Origin: Mycobacterium sp. ITM-2016-00316
Lineage (GTDB): Bacteria; Actinomycetota; Actinomycetes; Mycobacteriales; Mycobacteriaceae
Assembly: GCF_002968335.2 (NCBI RefSeq)
Contig: NZ_CP134398.1
Coordinates: forward strand, 2,728,001 to 2,792,000
Reading direction: 5' to 3'
DNA: 64,000 nt
The notes beneath the pieces were generated by a model. The model was not told the DNA's origin and made no database searches. It worked only from the letters and a program-made list of their open reading frames with translations. Position numbers and translations under genes: made by a program. Position 1 is the stretch's first letter. Each line of letters opens with the position of its first letter. Shown one piece after another: positions 10,601-20,077 of the stretch.

Positions 10601-13600
10601 GGTCTCCGCGGCCGCCACGGTCACCGGGACCGGAAGTGCGGACTTCGCCGTGGAGACCTACCTGGAGGGCGAGCAGGTCAAGCGGGCCTCCGCCACGCTG
10701 CGCGCCGGCGAGGACGAGAGCGCGCCCGCCACGCTGGACATCGACGCCGTCATCGCGGCCCACCCGCTGCGGGTGGACGGTGCCGAGATGCGCGGCTGGT
10801 ACAACCAGCGCGGCGTCCAGTACGGCCCGGCCTTCGCCGGTCTGGTGGCCGTCAACGTCAGCGACGACAGCGACCGTGACCAATCCGACGGTCCGTCGGA
10901 CTCGGTGCTCGCCGAGGTGGCGCTGCCCGGATCGATCCGCTCCCAGCAGGGCGCCTACGGGGTGCACCCCGCGCTCCTGGACGCCTGCTTCCAGGCCGTC
11001 GGTGCCCATCCGGTGCTGCGCAGCGACACCACCGGCACCCTGATGCTGCCGCTCGGTGTGCGGCGGTTGCGCACCTACGCTTCCACCCGCAACGCGCATT
11101 ACTGCTACGCCCGCATCGTCAGCGTCACCGCGGCCGCCGTCGAGGTGGACCTCGACCTGCTCGACGAGAACGGGGCTGTGCTGCTGTCCGTCGGTGGCCT
11201 GCGGGTCGGCACCGGTGTCTCCGACAGCGGCCAGCGCGACCGCACCTTCAGTGACCGGCTGCTGACCATCGAGTGGCGCCAGCAGGATCTGCCCGAGGTG
11301 GATTACCGCGACGCCGGTCGCTGGCTGCTGATCAGTACCTCCGATGCGGCTGATCTGTTGGCCACCAAGCTGGCCGACGCGCTCAAGAGCCACGACATCG
11401 ATGTCACCACCATGGTGTGGCCCCAGCACTCCGACCACGATGCGCACGCCGCGCGGCTGCGTGAGCAGTTGGCGGCGCAGCAGTTCGGCGACGTCCTGGT
11501 GGTCACCCCGCCGCGGCACGGTGTCACCGATGAGCAGTCCGGTGTGCGGGGCGGCGACAATGTGCGCCACCTGGTGAAGATCGTGCGCGAGCTGCCCGAG
11601 ACGCCGGGGGAGGCGCCGCGGCTGCATGTGCTGACCCGCAACGCCCAGACCGTGCTCTCCGATGACTCCGCCAACCTCGACGAAGCCGGTCTGCGGGGTC
11701 TGGTGCGGGTCATCGGCACCGAGTTCCCGCAGCTGAAGACCGCTCAGATCGACGTCGACGACTACACCGACGCCGCGCAGATCGCCGCGCAGCTGGTGTC
11801 CGGCAGTGATGAGGACGAGACGGCATGGCGCGGCAGCGAGTGGTACGTCGCCCGCCTGGTTCCCGGCCCGCTGCGCCCGGAGGAACGGCGCACCACGGTC
11901 GTCAACCCGGCGCGCGACGGTATGCGGCTGCAGATCCGCGTACCCGGTGACATCCAGTCCCTTGAGCTGGCCGCCTTCGAGCGGGTCGCGCCCGGGCCCG
12001 GCCAGATCGAGGTCTCGGTCACCGCATCCAACCTGAATTTCGCCGACGTCCTGGTGGCGTTCGGCAAGTACCCCAGCTTCGAGGGCCGGATGCCCAAGCT
12101 GGGGGCGGACTTCGCCGGTGTGGTCACCGCCGTCGGCCCGGGTGTCACCGGCCACAAGGTGGGCGACCGGGTCGGCGGCATCTCCGCCGACGGCGCCTGG
12201 GCGACCTTCGTGACCTGCGATGCCAATCTGGCGGTCACGCTGCCGCCGGGATTGCCGACGAATCGGGCGGCCGCGGTGCCCAGCGCGCACGCCACCGCCT
12301 GGTACAGCCTGCACGACCTGGCCCGCGTCAGCGCCGGCGACAAGGTGCTCATCCACTCCGCCACCGGCGGGGTCGGGCAGGCGGCGATCGCCATCGCGCG
12401 TGCCGCCGGCGCCGAGATCTACGCCACCGCCGGTAGTGAGGCTCGGCGGGAACTGTTGCGGGGCATGGGGATCGAGCACGTCTACGATTCGCGCAGCACC
12501 GATTTCGCCGATGAGATCCGTCGGGACACCGACGGATACGGCGTGGACATCGTGCTGAACTCGCTGACCGGAGCGGCGCAGAAGGCCGGCCTGGAACTGC
12601 TGTCCTTCGGCGGCCGGTTCGTCGAGATCGGCAAGCGTGACATCTACGGCGACACCCGGATGGGGCTGTTCCCGTTCCGGCGCAATCTGTCGTTCTACGC
12701 GGTGGATCTGGCGCTGCTGTCGCTGACCAATTCGGACACCCTTCGACGCCTGCTGGAGGTCTGCTACCAGCAGATCGCCGACGGAGTGCTGCCGTTGCCC
12801 GAGACGACGCACTACCCGCTCGAGGACGGCGCCACCGCCATCCGCGTGATGGGCGCCGCCGAGCACACCGGCAAGCTGGTCCTCGATATCCCGCACGGCG
12901 GTCAGATCAACGCGGTCGTGCCGCCCGAGGAGGCGCAGGCGGTCCGTCGCGACGGCGCCTACGTCGTCACCGGCGGTCTGGGTGGCCTCGGTCTGTTCCT
13001 GGCCGAGAAGCTCGCCGACTCCGGCGCCGGCCGGATCATCCTGAACGGCCGGTCGGCTCCTTCGACCGCCGCCAAGGAGGTCGTCGAGCGGATCCGTCAC
13101 TCCGGCACCGAAGTCGAGGTCGAACTCGGGGACATCGCCGAGCCGGATACCGCCGAACGACTGGTGGTGGCGGCCTGCGCCACCGGCCTGCCGCTGCGTG
13201 GTGTGCTGCACGGCGCGGCCGTCATCGAGGACGCCGCAATCCCGAACATCACCGATGACCTGGTGGAACGCGACTGGGCGCCCAAGGTATACGGCGCGCT
13301 GAACCTGCACCGCGCGACCGCCAAGCAGACCCTGGACTGGTTCTGCGTGTTCTCCTCGGCGGCCGCGCTGGTCGGTTCACCGGGCCAGGGCGCCTACGCC
13401 GCGGCCAACAGCTGGCTGGACGCGTTCACGCACTGGCGGCGCAGCCAGAGCCTGCCCAGCACGTCGATCGCCTGGGGCCCGTGGGCCGAGATCGGCGCGG
13501 GCGCGGCCCTGGCCGAAAGTAGCGAGGCCGCCATCGAGCCGGAGGAAGGTGCCTTTGCGTTCGAGACCCTCCTGCGGCACGATCGTGCCTACAGCGGTTA

Positions 13601-13979
13601 CGCGCCCGTGGTCGGCACACCGTGGCTGGCCGCGTTCGCCCAGACGAGCAAGTTCGCCGAGGCGTTCCAATCGTCCGGGCAGCGCAACACCGGCAGCGCA
13701 TTCCTTGCAGAGTTGCATGAGCTGCCGCGGGACGAGTGGCCGGCGCGGATGCGCCGGATGATCGCCGAGCAGATCAGCTTGATCCTGCGCCGGTCGGTCG
13801 ACCCGGACCGTCCGCTCGCCGAGTACGGACTGGATTCGCTCGGCACGCTCGAAGTACGCACCCGCATCGAAGCGGAGACAGGTATTCGTATCGGATCGAC
13901 AGATATTTCCACGATCAGGGTGCTGGCCGATCGCCTGTGCGATGTGCTGGCACCTGACGAAGTATCGGTTCCGTCATGA
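7698..13979 (+). CDS. pks5: Iterative type I polyketide synthase, Mas/Pks5-like
   Basis: A 2093-residue multidomain synthase. Start GTG 7698 was chosen because GGAAGAGG lies 10 nt upstream; a TTG at 7665 extends the frame by 11 residues without a binding site. Domain order is KS (about 1-425, Cys178 in DSACSSG, His in EAHGTGTP and KTNFGHS), AT (about 530-840, S616 in [10 protein letters not shown] in the YASH position, which fits methylmalonyl-CoA), DH (from about 890, His921 and D1095), ER (NADPH loop around 1557, TGGVGQAA), KR (around 1758, TGGLGGLG; Tyr1900 in GAYAAAN) and ACP (Ser2047 in GLDSLG). This KS-AT-DH-ER-KR-ACP layout makes methyl-branched fatty acids. In M. smegmatis a close relative is needed for LOS (from memory). 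One oddity: the DH motif HxxxGxxxxP reads [10 protein letters not shown], with Asn925 for Gly. Confidence 0.93.
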   Translation: MVETPVTAVAVIGMACRLPGGIDSPDQMWQALLKGQDLVTTIPESRWDADEYYDPEPGVPGRSVSKWGAFLDDVAGFDADFFGISDREATAVDPQHRLLLETAWEAIEHAGVDPASLEGSRTGVFMGLTHGDYQLVAADAHAIEGPYGFTGNNFSLASGRISYHLGLRGPASSVDSACSSGLLALHMGARSLHEGESDLVLAGGVTIVLEPRKLSSGSAQGMLSPTGHCHAFDAAADGFVPGEAVGVVLLKRLADAQRDGDRVLAVVRGTAANQDGHTVNIATPSRDAQVAVYQEALAVGAVDAQTVGLIEAHGTGTPVGDPIEYSSLAAVYGGAGPVALGSCKTNFGHSQSASGAIGLIKSVLALQHATVPPNIHFSRLPDELASIKTDLYVPTAATAWPAGEQPRRAAVSAYGLSGTNVHAILEEAPVAAAADTGADGPQIFVLSSTSAEGLRSTAGRLADWVTERADTLNLHDLAYTLARRRAHRPVRTTVLAHDHATLVAALREVADGETPYQGAVAKDDRGPVMVFSGQGSQWAAMGAGLLTSEPAFAAAVAEIEPLIAAESGFSVTEELRASVTVTGIDKVQPTVFTMQVALAATLKAYGVLPGAVIGHSMGEVAAAVVSGVLTLEDGVKVICRRSKLMATIAGSGAMASVELPAQQVLSELAARGINDVVLSVVASPKSTVVGGAKESIRELVADWESRDVMAREVAVDVASHSPQVDPILDDLADALEDLEPSEPNVEYYSATLYDPRDIADWDADYWVDNLRHAVRFAAAVQAALEDGYRVFTELSPHPLLTHAVDQTASSLDISHAALASVRREQELPYGLRAVLADLHNAGAHIDFSVLYPSGNLVDAPLPSWTHRELMLVRDPHELAPGGATIAVHPLLGAHVRLPEEPERHAWQADVGTETQPWLGDHQVHNVAALPGAAYCEMALAAARTVHGDTGEVHDITFDQLLLLEENTEVSAAATVTGTGSADFAVETYLEGEQVKRASATLRAGEDESAPATLDIDAVIAAHPLRVDGAEMRGWYNQRGVQYGPAFAGLVAVNVSDDSDRDQSDGPSDSVLAEVALPGSIRSQQGAYGVHPALLDACFQAVGAHPVLRSDTTGTLMLPLGVRRLRTYASTRNAHYCYARIVSVTAAAVEVDLDLLDENGAVLLSVGGLRVGTGVSDSGQRDRTFSDRLLTIEWRQQDLPEVDYRDAGRWLLISTSDAADLLATKLADALKSHDIDVTTMVWPQHSDHDAHAARLREQLAAQQFGDVLVVTPPRHGVTDEQSGVRGGDNVRHLVKIVRELPETPGEAPRLHVLTRNAQTVLSDDSANLDEAGLRGLVRVIGTEFPQLKTAQIDVDDYTDAAQIAAQLVSGSDEDETAWRGSEWYVARLVPGPLRPEERRTTVVNPARDGMRLQIRVPGDIQSLELAAFERVAPGPGQIEVSVTASNLNFADVLVAFGKYPSFEGRMPKLGADFAGVVTAVGPGVTGHKVGDRVGGISADGAWATFVTCDANLAVTLPPGLPTNRAAAVPSAHATAWYSLHDLARVSAGDKVLIHSATGGVGQAAIAIARAAGAEIYATAGSEARRELLRGMGIEHVYDSRSTDFADEIRRDTDGYGVDIVLNSLTGAAQKAGLELLSFGGRFVEIGKRDIYGDTRMGLFPFRRNLSFYAVDLALLSLTNSDTLRRLLEVCYQQIADGVLPLPETTHYPLEDGATAIRVMGAAEHTGKLVLDIPHGGQINAVVPPEEAQAVRRDGAYVVTGGLGGLGLFLAEKLADSGAGRIILNGRSAPSTAAKEVVERIRHSGTEVEVELGDIAEPDTAERLVVAACATGLPLRGVLHGAAVIEDAAIPNITDDLVERDWAPKVYGALNLHRATAKQTLDWFCVFSSAAALVGSPGQGAYAAANSWLDAFTHWRRSQSLPSTSIAWGPWAEIGAGAALAESSEAAIEPEEGAFAFETLLRHDRAYSGYAPVVGTPWLAAFAQTSKFAEAFQSSGQRNTGSAFLAELHELPRDEWPARMRRMIAEQISLILRRSVDPDRPLAEYGLDSLGTLEVRTRIEAETGIRIGSTDISTIRVLADRLCDVLAPDEVSVPS

Positions 13980-14040
13980 CCAGGGGTTGCGCAGCGTCGC
14001 GCGATCCGCGGTCCGACGTCGTCGAAGCAGGAGATGAATA

Positions 14041-15510
14041 GTGGTTGCGATGAAACCGATCCACGACTGGGTCGGCGAACCCGGTGCCGTCACTTCCTGG
14101 CATCCGACCCGGTCAACGCTCGCCAAGGTCAAGGACGCGCCGGTCAGCGATGTGCCGGTGAGTTATCAGCAGGCTCAGCACCTGCTCGCCTATCGGAAGC
14201 ACGAGTCCTCCGGCACCGATATGGCCCGACTGAACATCCCTTCCTGGGACATCCCGGGGCGCTGCGATGTGCGGGCGATGACCCATGTCATCAACGCGTA
14301 CCTGCGCAGGCATGACACCTTCCACAGCTGGTTCGAGTACGTCGAAACGGACGCCGGCGCGGCCGCCGGCAGCGGCAACATCGTGCGCCACACCCTGACC
14401 AACCCGCGGGACATCAAGTTCGCCGCCGTCGAGCACGGCCAGATGACCGCGTCACAGTGGCGCGATCACGTGCTGGCCACCGCCAGCCCGTGGGTGTGGG
14501 ACTGCTTCCACATCGGGATGATCCAGCGCGAGGATCACTTCACCATCTACATCAGCGTCGACCATGTGCACACCGACGCCATGTTCATGGGACTGGCCTT
14601 CGTCGAGATCCACATGATGTACAACACGCTGGTCGAGGGCGCGGCGCCGCTGAAGCTGCCCGAGCCGGGCAGCTATGACACCTACTGCCGCGAGCAGCAC
14701 GCATACGTGTCCGCGCTGACCACCGACTCGCCGGAGGTCCGCAGCTGGATCGAGTTCCTGCAGCACAACGGCGGCACCCTGCCCACGTTCCCGTTGCCGC
14801 TCGGCGACCCGTCGGTGGCCTACACCGGTGACGTCATCACCGTGCAGCTGCTCGACAAGGAGCAGGGCGACAAGTTCGAGCAGGCCTGCATCACCGCCGG
14901 CGCCCGCTTCAGCGGCGGCGTATTCGCCTGCGGTGCCATCGCCAACGCCGCGCTGACAGGGGCGGACACCTACCGGGTCATCACCCCGACCACGACGCGT
15001 CGCACTCCGGCGGAGTTCATGACCACCGGCTGGTTCACCGGCCTGGTCCCGATCACCGTGCCCGTCGAGGTAGATGCGTTCGGCGACACCGCTCGCGCTG
15101 CCCAGGAGTCGTTCGACGGCGGTCTGGACCTGGCCCATGTGCCGGTCGAGCGGGTACTGGAGCTGGGTGCCGAATCGCACGGCCTGCGCCCGCCGGAATC
15201 CGGTGTGCCGATGCTGTCCTACCTGGACGCCGGTCTGCTGTCACCCGGTGTGATCGCCGAATGGCAGCGCCTCAACGGCACCATCTACAGCGATTCGCGG
15301 TCGGCCTATCAGGTCGGGATGTGGGTGAACCGGGTCGAGCAGGAAACCACGGTGACCGCCGCCTTCCCGAGCAACCCGATTGCCCGGGAGTCGGTGCTGC
15401 GCTACCTCCAGGCAATGAAGTCGGTGTATTTGAGCGTCGTCGAGGGCCGGAGCGTCGCGGTCGCCGCCATCGCCGCGGATGCCGTCGACCTGGACCTCAA
15501 GACGGCCTGA
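14041..15510 (+). CDS. papA: PapA-family acyltransferase (polyketide-associated protein)
   Basis: A 489-residue condensation-domain-fold acyltransferase. Start GTG 14041 has AGGAG 7 nt upstream. The catalytic HxxxD is H175-V-H-T-D179 within SVDHVHTDAMFMG. The N-terminal WHPT segment and a C-terminal segment with YQVGMWVNRVEQE-like character match the PapA1/PapA3/PapA4 branch. These enzymes move a long-chain or polyketide acyl group onto a trehalose hydroxyl, taking it from the ACP of the cognate synthase or from another acylated sugar. It lies 61 nt after the PKS, in the papA-next-to-pks pattern seen in sulfolipid, polyacyltrehalose and LOS loci. The trehalose-type acceptor is inferred from family and context. 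Confidence 0.88.
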   Translation: MVAMKPIHDWVGEPGAVTSWHPTRSTLAKVKDAPVSDVPVSYQQAQHLLAYRKHESSGTDMARLNIPSWDIPGRCDVRAMTHVINAYLRRHDTFHSWFEYVETDAGAAAGSGNIVRHTLTNPRDIKFAAVEHGQMTASQWRDHVLATASPWVWDCFHIGMIQREDHFTIYISVDHVHTDAMFMGLAFVEIHMMYNTLVEGAAPLKLPEPGSYDTYCREQHAYVSALTTDSPEVRSWIEFLQHNGGTLPTFPLPLGDPSVAYTGDVITVQLLDKEQGDKFEQACITAGARFSGGVFACGAIANAALTGADTYRVITPTTTRRTPAEFMTTGWFTGLVPITVPVEVDAFGDTARAAQESFDGGLDLAHVPVERVLELGAESHGLRPPESGVPMLSYLDAGLLSPGVIAEWQRLNGTIYSDSRSAYQVGMWVNRVEQETTVTAAFPSNPIARESVLRYLQAMKSVYLSVVEGRSVAVAAIAADAVDLDLKTA

Positions 15511-15542
15511 CCGCCGTTGTCGTTATCGGAGGTACCGAAGCG

Positions 15543-16886
15543 ATGACCCGTGCCGATAACCGGCTCGATTTCACCGATCAGGCGATGTTCCTCGGGCTGC
15601 GCGCCACCGGCCAGGAGGCCGTGATGCAGGTGGTGTGGATCTACGAGCGGCCCGTCGACCTCGATGGTGTCCGGCGATTCCACCAGTGCATCGGGCACGG
15701 TCTGCTCGGTCGGCGTATCGAGCGTTCAGCGCTGCCCTTCGGGAGGCACCGCTGGGTCTCCGCGCTGGGCCCGCAATCGGACCTGGATTTCGACGAGCCC
15801 CGCGAACGCAGCGAGCTCGGACGCTGGATCGACGAGCGCGCCACGATGCCGCTGGATCCGGAGTTCGGCCCGGCATGGCATGTCGGGGTGCTCCCGATGA
15901 TCGACGGCTCGACGGCGATCAGCATCGTGATCTCGCATTGTGTGAGCGACGGTGGGGGTGCGCTCGCCTCGATGGTCAACGCCATCCACGGCCGTACCCT
16001 CGACTACGGCTATCCGCCACCGGCGTCGCGGACCCGCGGGCAGGCGCTGCGCGCAGATCTGCGCGACACCGTCCGCGGACTGCCCGAGGTGGGCCGCACG
16101 CTGGTCGAGGCCGCCAAGCAGGCGGTCCGCCGGCGCGGTGAACTGTCGAAGGCCGGTGGTACCAAGCCCGTCGTCAGTGGACCGGATCATCAGGTGTTCA
16201 CCCCGTCGGCCACCGTGTGCGTCAAGCTCGACGACTGGGACCGGCGCGCGGCCGAGCTCGGCGGCAACGGGCATTCGCTGGTCGCCGGGTTCGTCGCCAC
16301 GCTCGCCCGGCAGATCGGGCGCGTGGGACCCGACGGCATGGTGACGCTCAACATCCCGCAGGGCGACAGATTGCCCGGCGACGGCGACACCCGCGCCAAC
16401 GCGGTGGTGCTGGTCAACCTGGCCATCGACCCTATGAAGGTGACCACCGATCTCACCAAGGCGCGCGCGGCGATGAAGGAAGGGCTGCGGGTTGCCCGCG
16501 AGGTGCCCGACGAGAATCTGGCGCTGCTGCCGCTGACGCCGTTCATCCCGAAACGGGTCGTCAGGAAGATGGCCGATGTGGCGTTCGGCTTCAGCACCGA
16601 GCTGCCGGTGTCCTGCTCAAATATGGGTGACGTTCCCGAGGGCCTGCCCAATCTCGACGGGACCGAGGCCGACTTCGTCTTCCTGCGCGGTATCGACCGC
16701 GTCGCAACCAGGCACGCCCTGGAGGAGCGCTGTGGTCTGCTGACCGTGGTCGCGGGCAGGATCAACGGCACGGAGACGCTCACCTTCGCCGCCTACGCGC
16801 CGGGTGCGGAGAACACCACCGCCTGGCTGAAGGCCGAGCTCGGGCAGACGCTCGCAGCCTTCGAGCTGTCCGGCATGATCGAATAG
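15543..16886 (+). CDS. HxxxD condensation/acyltransferase-like protein, paralog 1 of 3
   Basis: A 447-residue protein starting at ATG 15543, 10 nt after GGAGG. The putative catalytic motif is H122-C-V-S-D126-G in ISHCVSDGGG, and the fold resembles the WS/DGAT and condensation superfamily. It is closely related in layout to the proteins at 16905 and 20078: all share an N-terminal VVWIY-ERPVD-like strand, a GRRIERSALPFGRHRWV-like stretch (about 56-72), a conserved DPEFGPAWHV-like element before the catalytic histidine, and a late CSNMGDVP-like motif. Likely role: acyl transfer to the glycolipid core beside PapA. The substrate is unknown. No membrane segment is obvious. Confidence 0.75.
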   Translation: MTRADNRLDFTDQAMFLGLRATGQEAVMQVVWIYERPVDLDGVRRFHQCIGHGLLGRRIERSALPFGRHRWVSALGPQSDLDFDEPRERSELGRWIDERATMPLDPEFGPAWHVGVLPMIDGSTAISIVISHCVSDGGGALASMVNAIHGRTLDYGYPPPASRTRGQALRADLRDTVRGLPEVGRTLVEAAKQAVRRRGELSKAGGTKPVVSGPDHQVFTPSATVCVKLDDWDRRAAELGGNGHSLVAGFVATLARQIGRVGPDGMVTLNIPQGDRLPGDGDTRANAVVLVNLAIDPMKVTTDLTKARAAMKEGLRVAREVPDENLALLPLTPFIPKRVVRKMADVAFGFSTELPVSCSNMGDVPEGLPNLDGTEADFVFLRGIDRVATRHALEERCGLLTVVAGRINGTETLTFAAYAPGAENTTAWLKAELGQTLAAFELSGMIE

Positions 16887-16904
16887 TGATGGGGGACAGG
16901 TCTT

Positions 16905-18263
16905 TTGGAGTTCACTAACGGCGACGCCGTGGGCAACCGGCTGACGCTGTGGGACGAGGCGCTGGTGCGTGCGAACCGGGCCACCGGCCGGGTTCAGCTG
17001 ATCAAGGTGGTGTGGGTCTACGAGCATCCCGTCGACATGGACGCGGTGCGGCGGTTCCACCGCAACTTCGGTTACGGGATGGCCGGCCGCCGTGTCGAGC
17101 GCTCGCCGCTGCCGTTCGGGCGCTACCGCTGGGTGTCCGCGCTGGGGCCGGCGGCCCCGCTGCACATCAACACCGACCCGTTGCCGCGCGAGCAGATCAG
17201 TGACTGGGCCGACCAGTGGGCGCAGGTCCCGATCGATCCGGAGACCGGGCCCGGCTGGCAGATGGCCGTGCAGTCGTTCACCGAAGGGGTGACCGCCATC
17301 TCGGTGGTGGGTTCGCACTGCCTCGGTGACGGTGTCGCTGCCCTGCTCGCGGTCGGCACCGCGGTGGCGGGCGCCAACATCGACATCGGATACCCGCCGC
17401 CGCTGTCGCGGCGCACCGGGCGGGCGATCGCCGCCGACCTGCGCGAGACCGTTCGCGGTCTGCCCGAGATCGGCCGCGCGGCGCGCAAGGCGGTCAAAGT
17501 GCTGCGCGCCGGTGGGCAGGAGGCTGCCGCGACCCCGAAGCCGGTACGCCCGCCGGTCGCCAACCCCGACGAGCGGGTCATCGTCCCGGCGATCACCACC
17601 TACGTCGATCTGGCCGAGTGGGATGCCCGCGCCGCGGCACTGGGCGGTAACGGCTACTCGCTGCTGGCGGCCATCAGCGCCAAGCTGGGTGAGCGGATGG
17701 GCCGCCGAAATCCGGACGGCAACGTGTCGCTGCTGATCGCCATCAGCGACCGCACCTCCGAAACCGACGTCCGCGCCAACGCGATGACGTTGGTCAACGC
17801 CAAGGTCGATCCGACCGATGTGACCAAGGATCTCAGCGCCACCCGGGTGATCCTGCGCAACGCACTGAAGTCGGCCAAGGATCAGCCCGACGAGATCCTG
17901 GAATTGATGCCGCTGACGCCGCTGGTGCCCAAGCGTCTGGTCAAGAAGGTCGCGGACATGATGATCGCCTCCGATGACATGCCGGTGGTGTGCTCGAACA
18001 TGGGTGATCTCCCACCGGTACTGACCAGCGTGGACGGCACCGAAGCCGAGTACACGTCGTTCTACGGCGTCGATCAGGCCACCCCGCGCGGCGAACTGGA
18101 ACAGGGCGACGGACAGCTGGTCGTGGTATCTGGACGTATCAGTGGCAAGATCATCATCGGCATCGTCGCCTATCAGTCCGGCGCCGAGAACACGAAGACC
18201 CGGCTGCGGGAACTGACCGCGGAGACACTGGCCGAATTCAATCTGACCGGCGTGTTCGTTTAA
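16905..18263 (+). CDS. HxxxD condensation/acyltransferase-like protein, paralog 2 of 3
   Basis: A 452-residue paralog of the preceding gene, 18 nt downstream. The start is TTG 16905 (no ATG or GTG is as well placed), so the exact N-terminus is uncertain. The motif is H128-C-L-G-D132-G in GSHCLGDGVAA. The shared blocks are GRRVERSPLPFGRYRWV (about 61-77), DPETGPGWQM, and VCSNMGDLPP near the C-terminus. The Gly-Asp-Gly around the catalytic Asp is intact, so it is probably active. It sits between paralog 1 and the FAAL gene, in one operon. It could use a different acyl donor or acceptor position than paralog 1, but no feature decides this. Confidence 0.75.
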   Translation: MEFTNGDAVGNRLTLWDEALVRANRATGRVQLIKVVWVYEHPVDMDAVRRFHRNFGYGMAGRRVERSPLPFGRYRWVSALGPAAPLHINTDPLPREQISDWADQWAQVPIDPETGPGWQMAVQSFTEGVTAISVVGSHCLGDGVAALLAVGTAVAGANIDIGYPPPLSRRTGRAIAADLRETVRGLPEIGRAARKAVKVLRAGGQEAAATPKPVRPPVANPDERVIVPAITTYVDLAEWDARAAALGGNGYSLLAAISAKLGERMGRRNPDGNVSLLIAISDRTSETDVRANAMTLVNAKVDPTDVTKDLSATRVILRNALKSAKDQPDEILELMPLTPLVPKRLVKKVADMMIASDDMPVVCSNMGDLPPVLTSVDGTEAEYTSFYGVDQATPRGELEQGDGQLVVVSGRISGKIIIGIVAYQSGAENTKTRLRELTAETLAEFNLTGVFV

Positions 18264-18305
18264 TACTGCATTTCGATTTGCACGGCTGAGAAAGGCACAT
18301 ACCCG

Positions 18306-20057
18306 ATGTCCGATACCTCCCTCATTGGCGTGCTCCGCGAACGCGCGAGCCTCCAGCCCGAGGACATTGCGTACACCTTCATGGATTACGACCACGAGTG
18401 GGACGGGGTGGCCACCACCCTGACCTGGGCGCAGCTGAACCGGCGCGTGCGCAGCCTGGCCGTCGAGATGCGCGCCATCGGCCAGCTCGGCGATCGCGCC
18501 GTCATCCTGGCACCGCAGGGCATGGAGTATGTCATCGGCTTCCTGGCCGCGCTGGAGGCAGGCATCATCGCGGTGCCGCTGTCGGTACCGATGGTCGGCC
18601 AGCACGATGAGCGGGTCTCCGCGGTGATCAAGGACTCGGCCCCGTCGATCATCCTGACCACCTCCGCGGTCGCCGCGACCGTCGCCGAGTACGCGAAAAC
18701 CGACGATGGCGCGGCGGCGGCCGCGGTCATCGAGGTCGACGCCCTGGATCTGGACGCTCGGCGCAAGTCGCTGTCCAGCCGCGAGGAGAAGCCGGAGACT
18801 GCGTACCTGCAGTACACCTCCGGGTCCACCCGCACCCCGGCCGGCGTCATGGTGACCAACCGGAATCTGACCTCGAACTTCGAGCAGATGATGTGCGCGT
18901 TCTTCCCGCATTTCGGCAAGGTCCCGCCCTCGGGCGCCCACGTGGTGTCCTGGTTGCCCTTCTACCACGACATGGGTCTGCTGCTCGGTATCGTCGCACC
19001 GATCCTGGGCGGCTGGAGCACCGTGTTCACCACACCGCTGTCGTTCCTGGCCCGGCCCGCGCGCTGGATCCAGCTGATGGGCAGCTTCCCGCGGGTGGTC
19101 ACCGGTGGGCCGAACTTCGCGTTCGAACTGGCGGCCGGCCGGACCACCGACGAGGATCTCGAAGGTATCGACCTCGGCGATGTCATCGCGGTGTACAGCG
19201 GGGCCGAGCGCGTGCACGAGGCCACCCTGAAGCGTTTCTCCCAGCGGTTCGCCAAGTTCAACTTCGACGAGGGGGTCATCCGGCCCTCCTACGGGCTGGC
19301 CGAGGCGACGCTGTTCGTCGGCACCGGCGTGCCCGGCCCGCCGAGCGTGGTGGCCTTCGACCCGGACAAGCTGTCCGCCGGGCTGGCCGAGCGCACCACC
19401 GACGGCAGCGGTACCAAGCTGGTCGGGTACGGCCACCCGGAGGACCCGGTGGTGCGTATCGTCGACGCCGAGACCCGCCTGGAGGTGCCGGCCGGCGGTA
19501 TCGGGGAGATCTGGTCCTATGGTGAGAACAACTGCCTGGGCTACTGGGAGAAGGACGAGCAGACCGAGCACACTTTCGGCGGGCGCATCGAGAATCCGAC
19601 CGCGGGCACGCCGGAGGGTCCGTGGCTGCGGACCGGCGATCTCGGCTTCCTTTCCGACGGCGAGCTGTTCATCATCGGTCGGATCAAAGATCTGCTGATC
19701 GTGCGCGGCAGCAACCACTATCCCGACGATATCGAGGCCACCATCCAGGAGATCACCGGTGGCCGGGTCGCGGCGATCGCGGTCGACGGGCACCGCAGCG
19801 AGCAGCTGGTGGCGATCATCGAGGTCAAGAAGCGCGGCGAGACCGAAGAGGCCGTGGTGGAGAACCTGCTCACGATCAAGCGGGATGTCGCCTCCGCGGT
19901 CTCGCAGACGCACGGTATCGCCGCGGCCGACCTGGTGCTGGTGCCACGCGGCGCCATCCCGATCACGACCAGCGGCAAGATCCGCAGGCAATCCTGTGTG
20001 GAGAAGTACAACAAGCAGGAGTTCTCGCGGCTGGACGACAAGGTGCCCACGGCCTGA
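18306..20057 (+). CDS. fadD: Fatty-acyl-AMP ligase (FadD, FAAL type)
   Basis: A 583-residue adenylate-forming enzyme, ATG 18306 with GAGAAAGG upstream. The AMP-binding signature is YLQYTSGSTRTPAGVM (about 167-182). The other core motifs are LPFYHDMGL, PSYGLAEATL and TGDLGF, and a C-terminal TTSGKIRR supplies the catalytic lysine. Length and motif set match FadD23/24/25/26-type FAALs, which activate long-chain fatty acids as acyl-AMP and load them onto a partner PKS instead of making acyl-CoA. The position within the PKS-PapA operon makes the Pks5-like synthase the obvious partner. The starter chain length cannot be read from sequence. Confidence 0.9.
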   Translation: MSDTSLIGVLRERASLQPEDIAYTFMDYDHEWDGVATTLTWAQLNRRVRSLAVEMRAIGQLGDRAVILAPQGMEYVIGFLAALEAGIIAVPLSVPMVGQHDERVSAVIKDSAPSIILTTSAVAATVAEYAKTDDGAAAAAVIEVDALDLDARRKSLSSREEKPETAYLQYTSGSTRTPAGVMVTNRNLTSNFEQMMCAFFPHFGKVPPSGAHVVSWLPFYHDMGLLLGIVAPILGGWSTVFTTPLSFLARPARWIQLMGSFPRVVTGGPNFAFELAAGRTTDEDLEGIDLGDVIAVYSGAERVHEATLKRFSQRFAKFNFDEGVIRPSYGLAEATLFVGTGVPGPPSVVAFDPDKLSAGLAERTTDGSGTKLVGYGHPEDPVVRIVDAETRLEVPAGGIGEIWSYGENNCLGYWEKDEQTEHTFGGRIENPTAGTPEGPWLRTGDLGFLSDGELFIIGRIKDLLIVRGSNHYPDDIEATIQEITGGRVAAIAVDGHRSEQLVAIIEVKKRGETEEAVVENLLTIKRDVASAVSQTHGIAAADLVLVPRGAIPITTSGKIRRQSCVEKYNKQEFSRLDDKVPTA

Positions 20058-20077
20058 CGTGCGCGCCGGCTGATCGG

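Noticed and set aside
7767..13310. Long open frame of 1847 codons on the minus strand opposite the PKS gene
   Set aside because: It is an antisense shadow of high-GC codon usage. The plus-strand frame has complete PKS domains with all key motifs; the minus-strand translation is His/Gly/Arg-rich without domain features.
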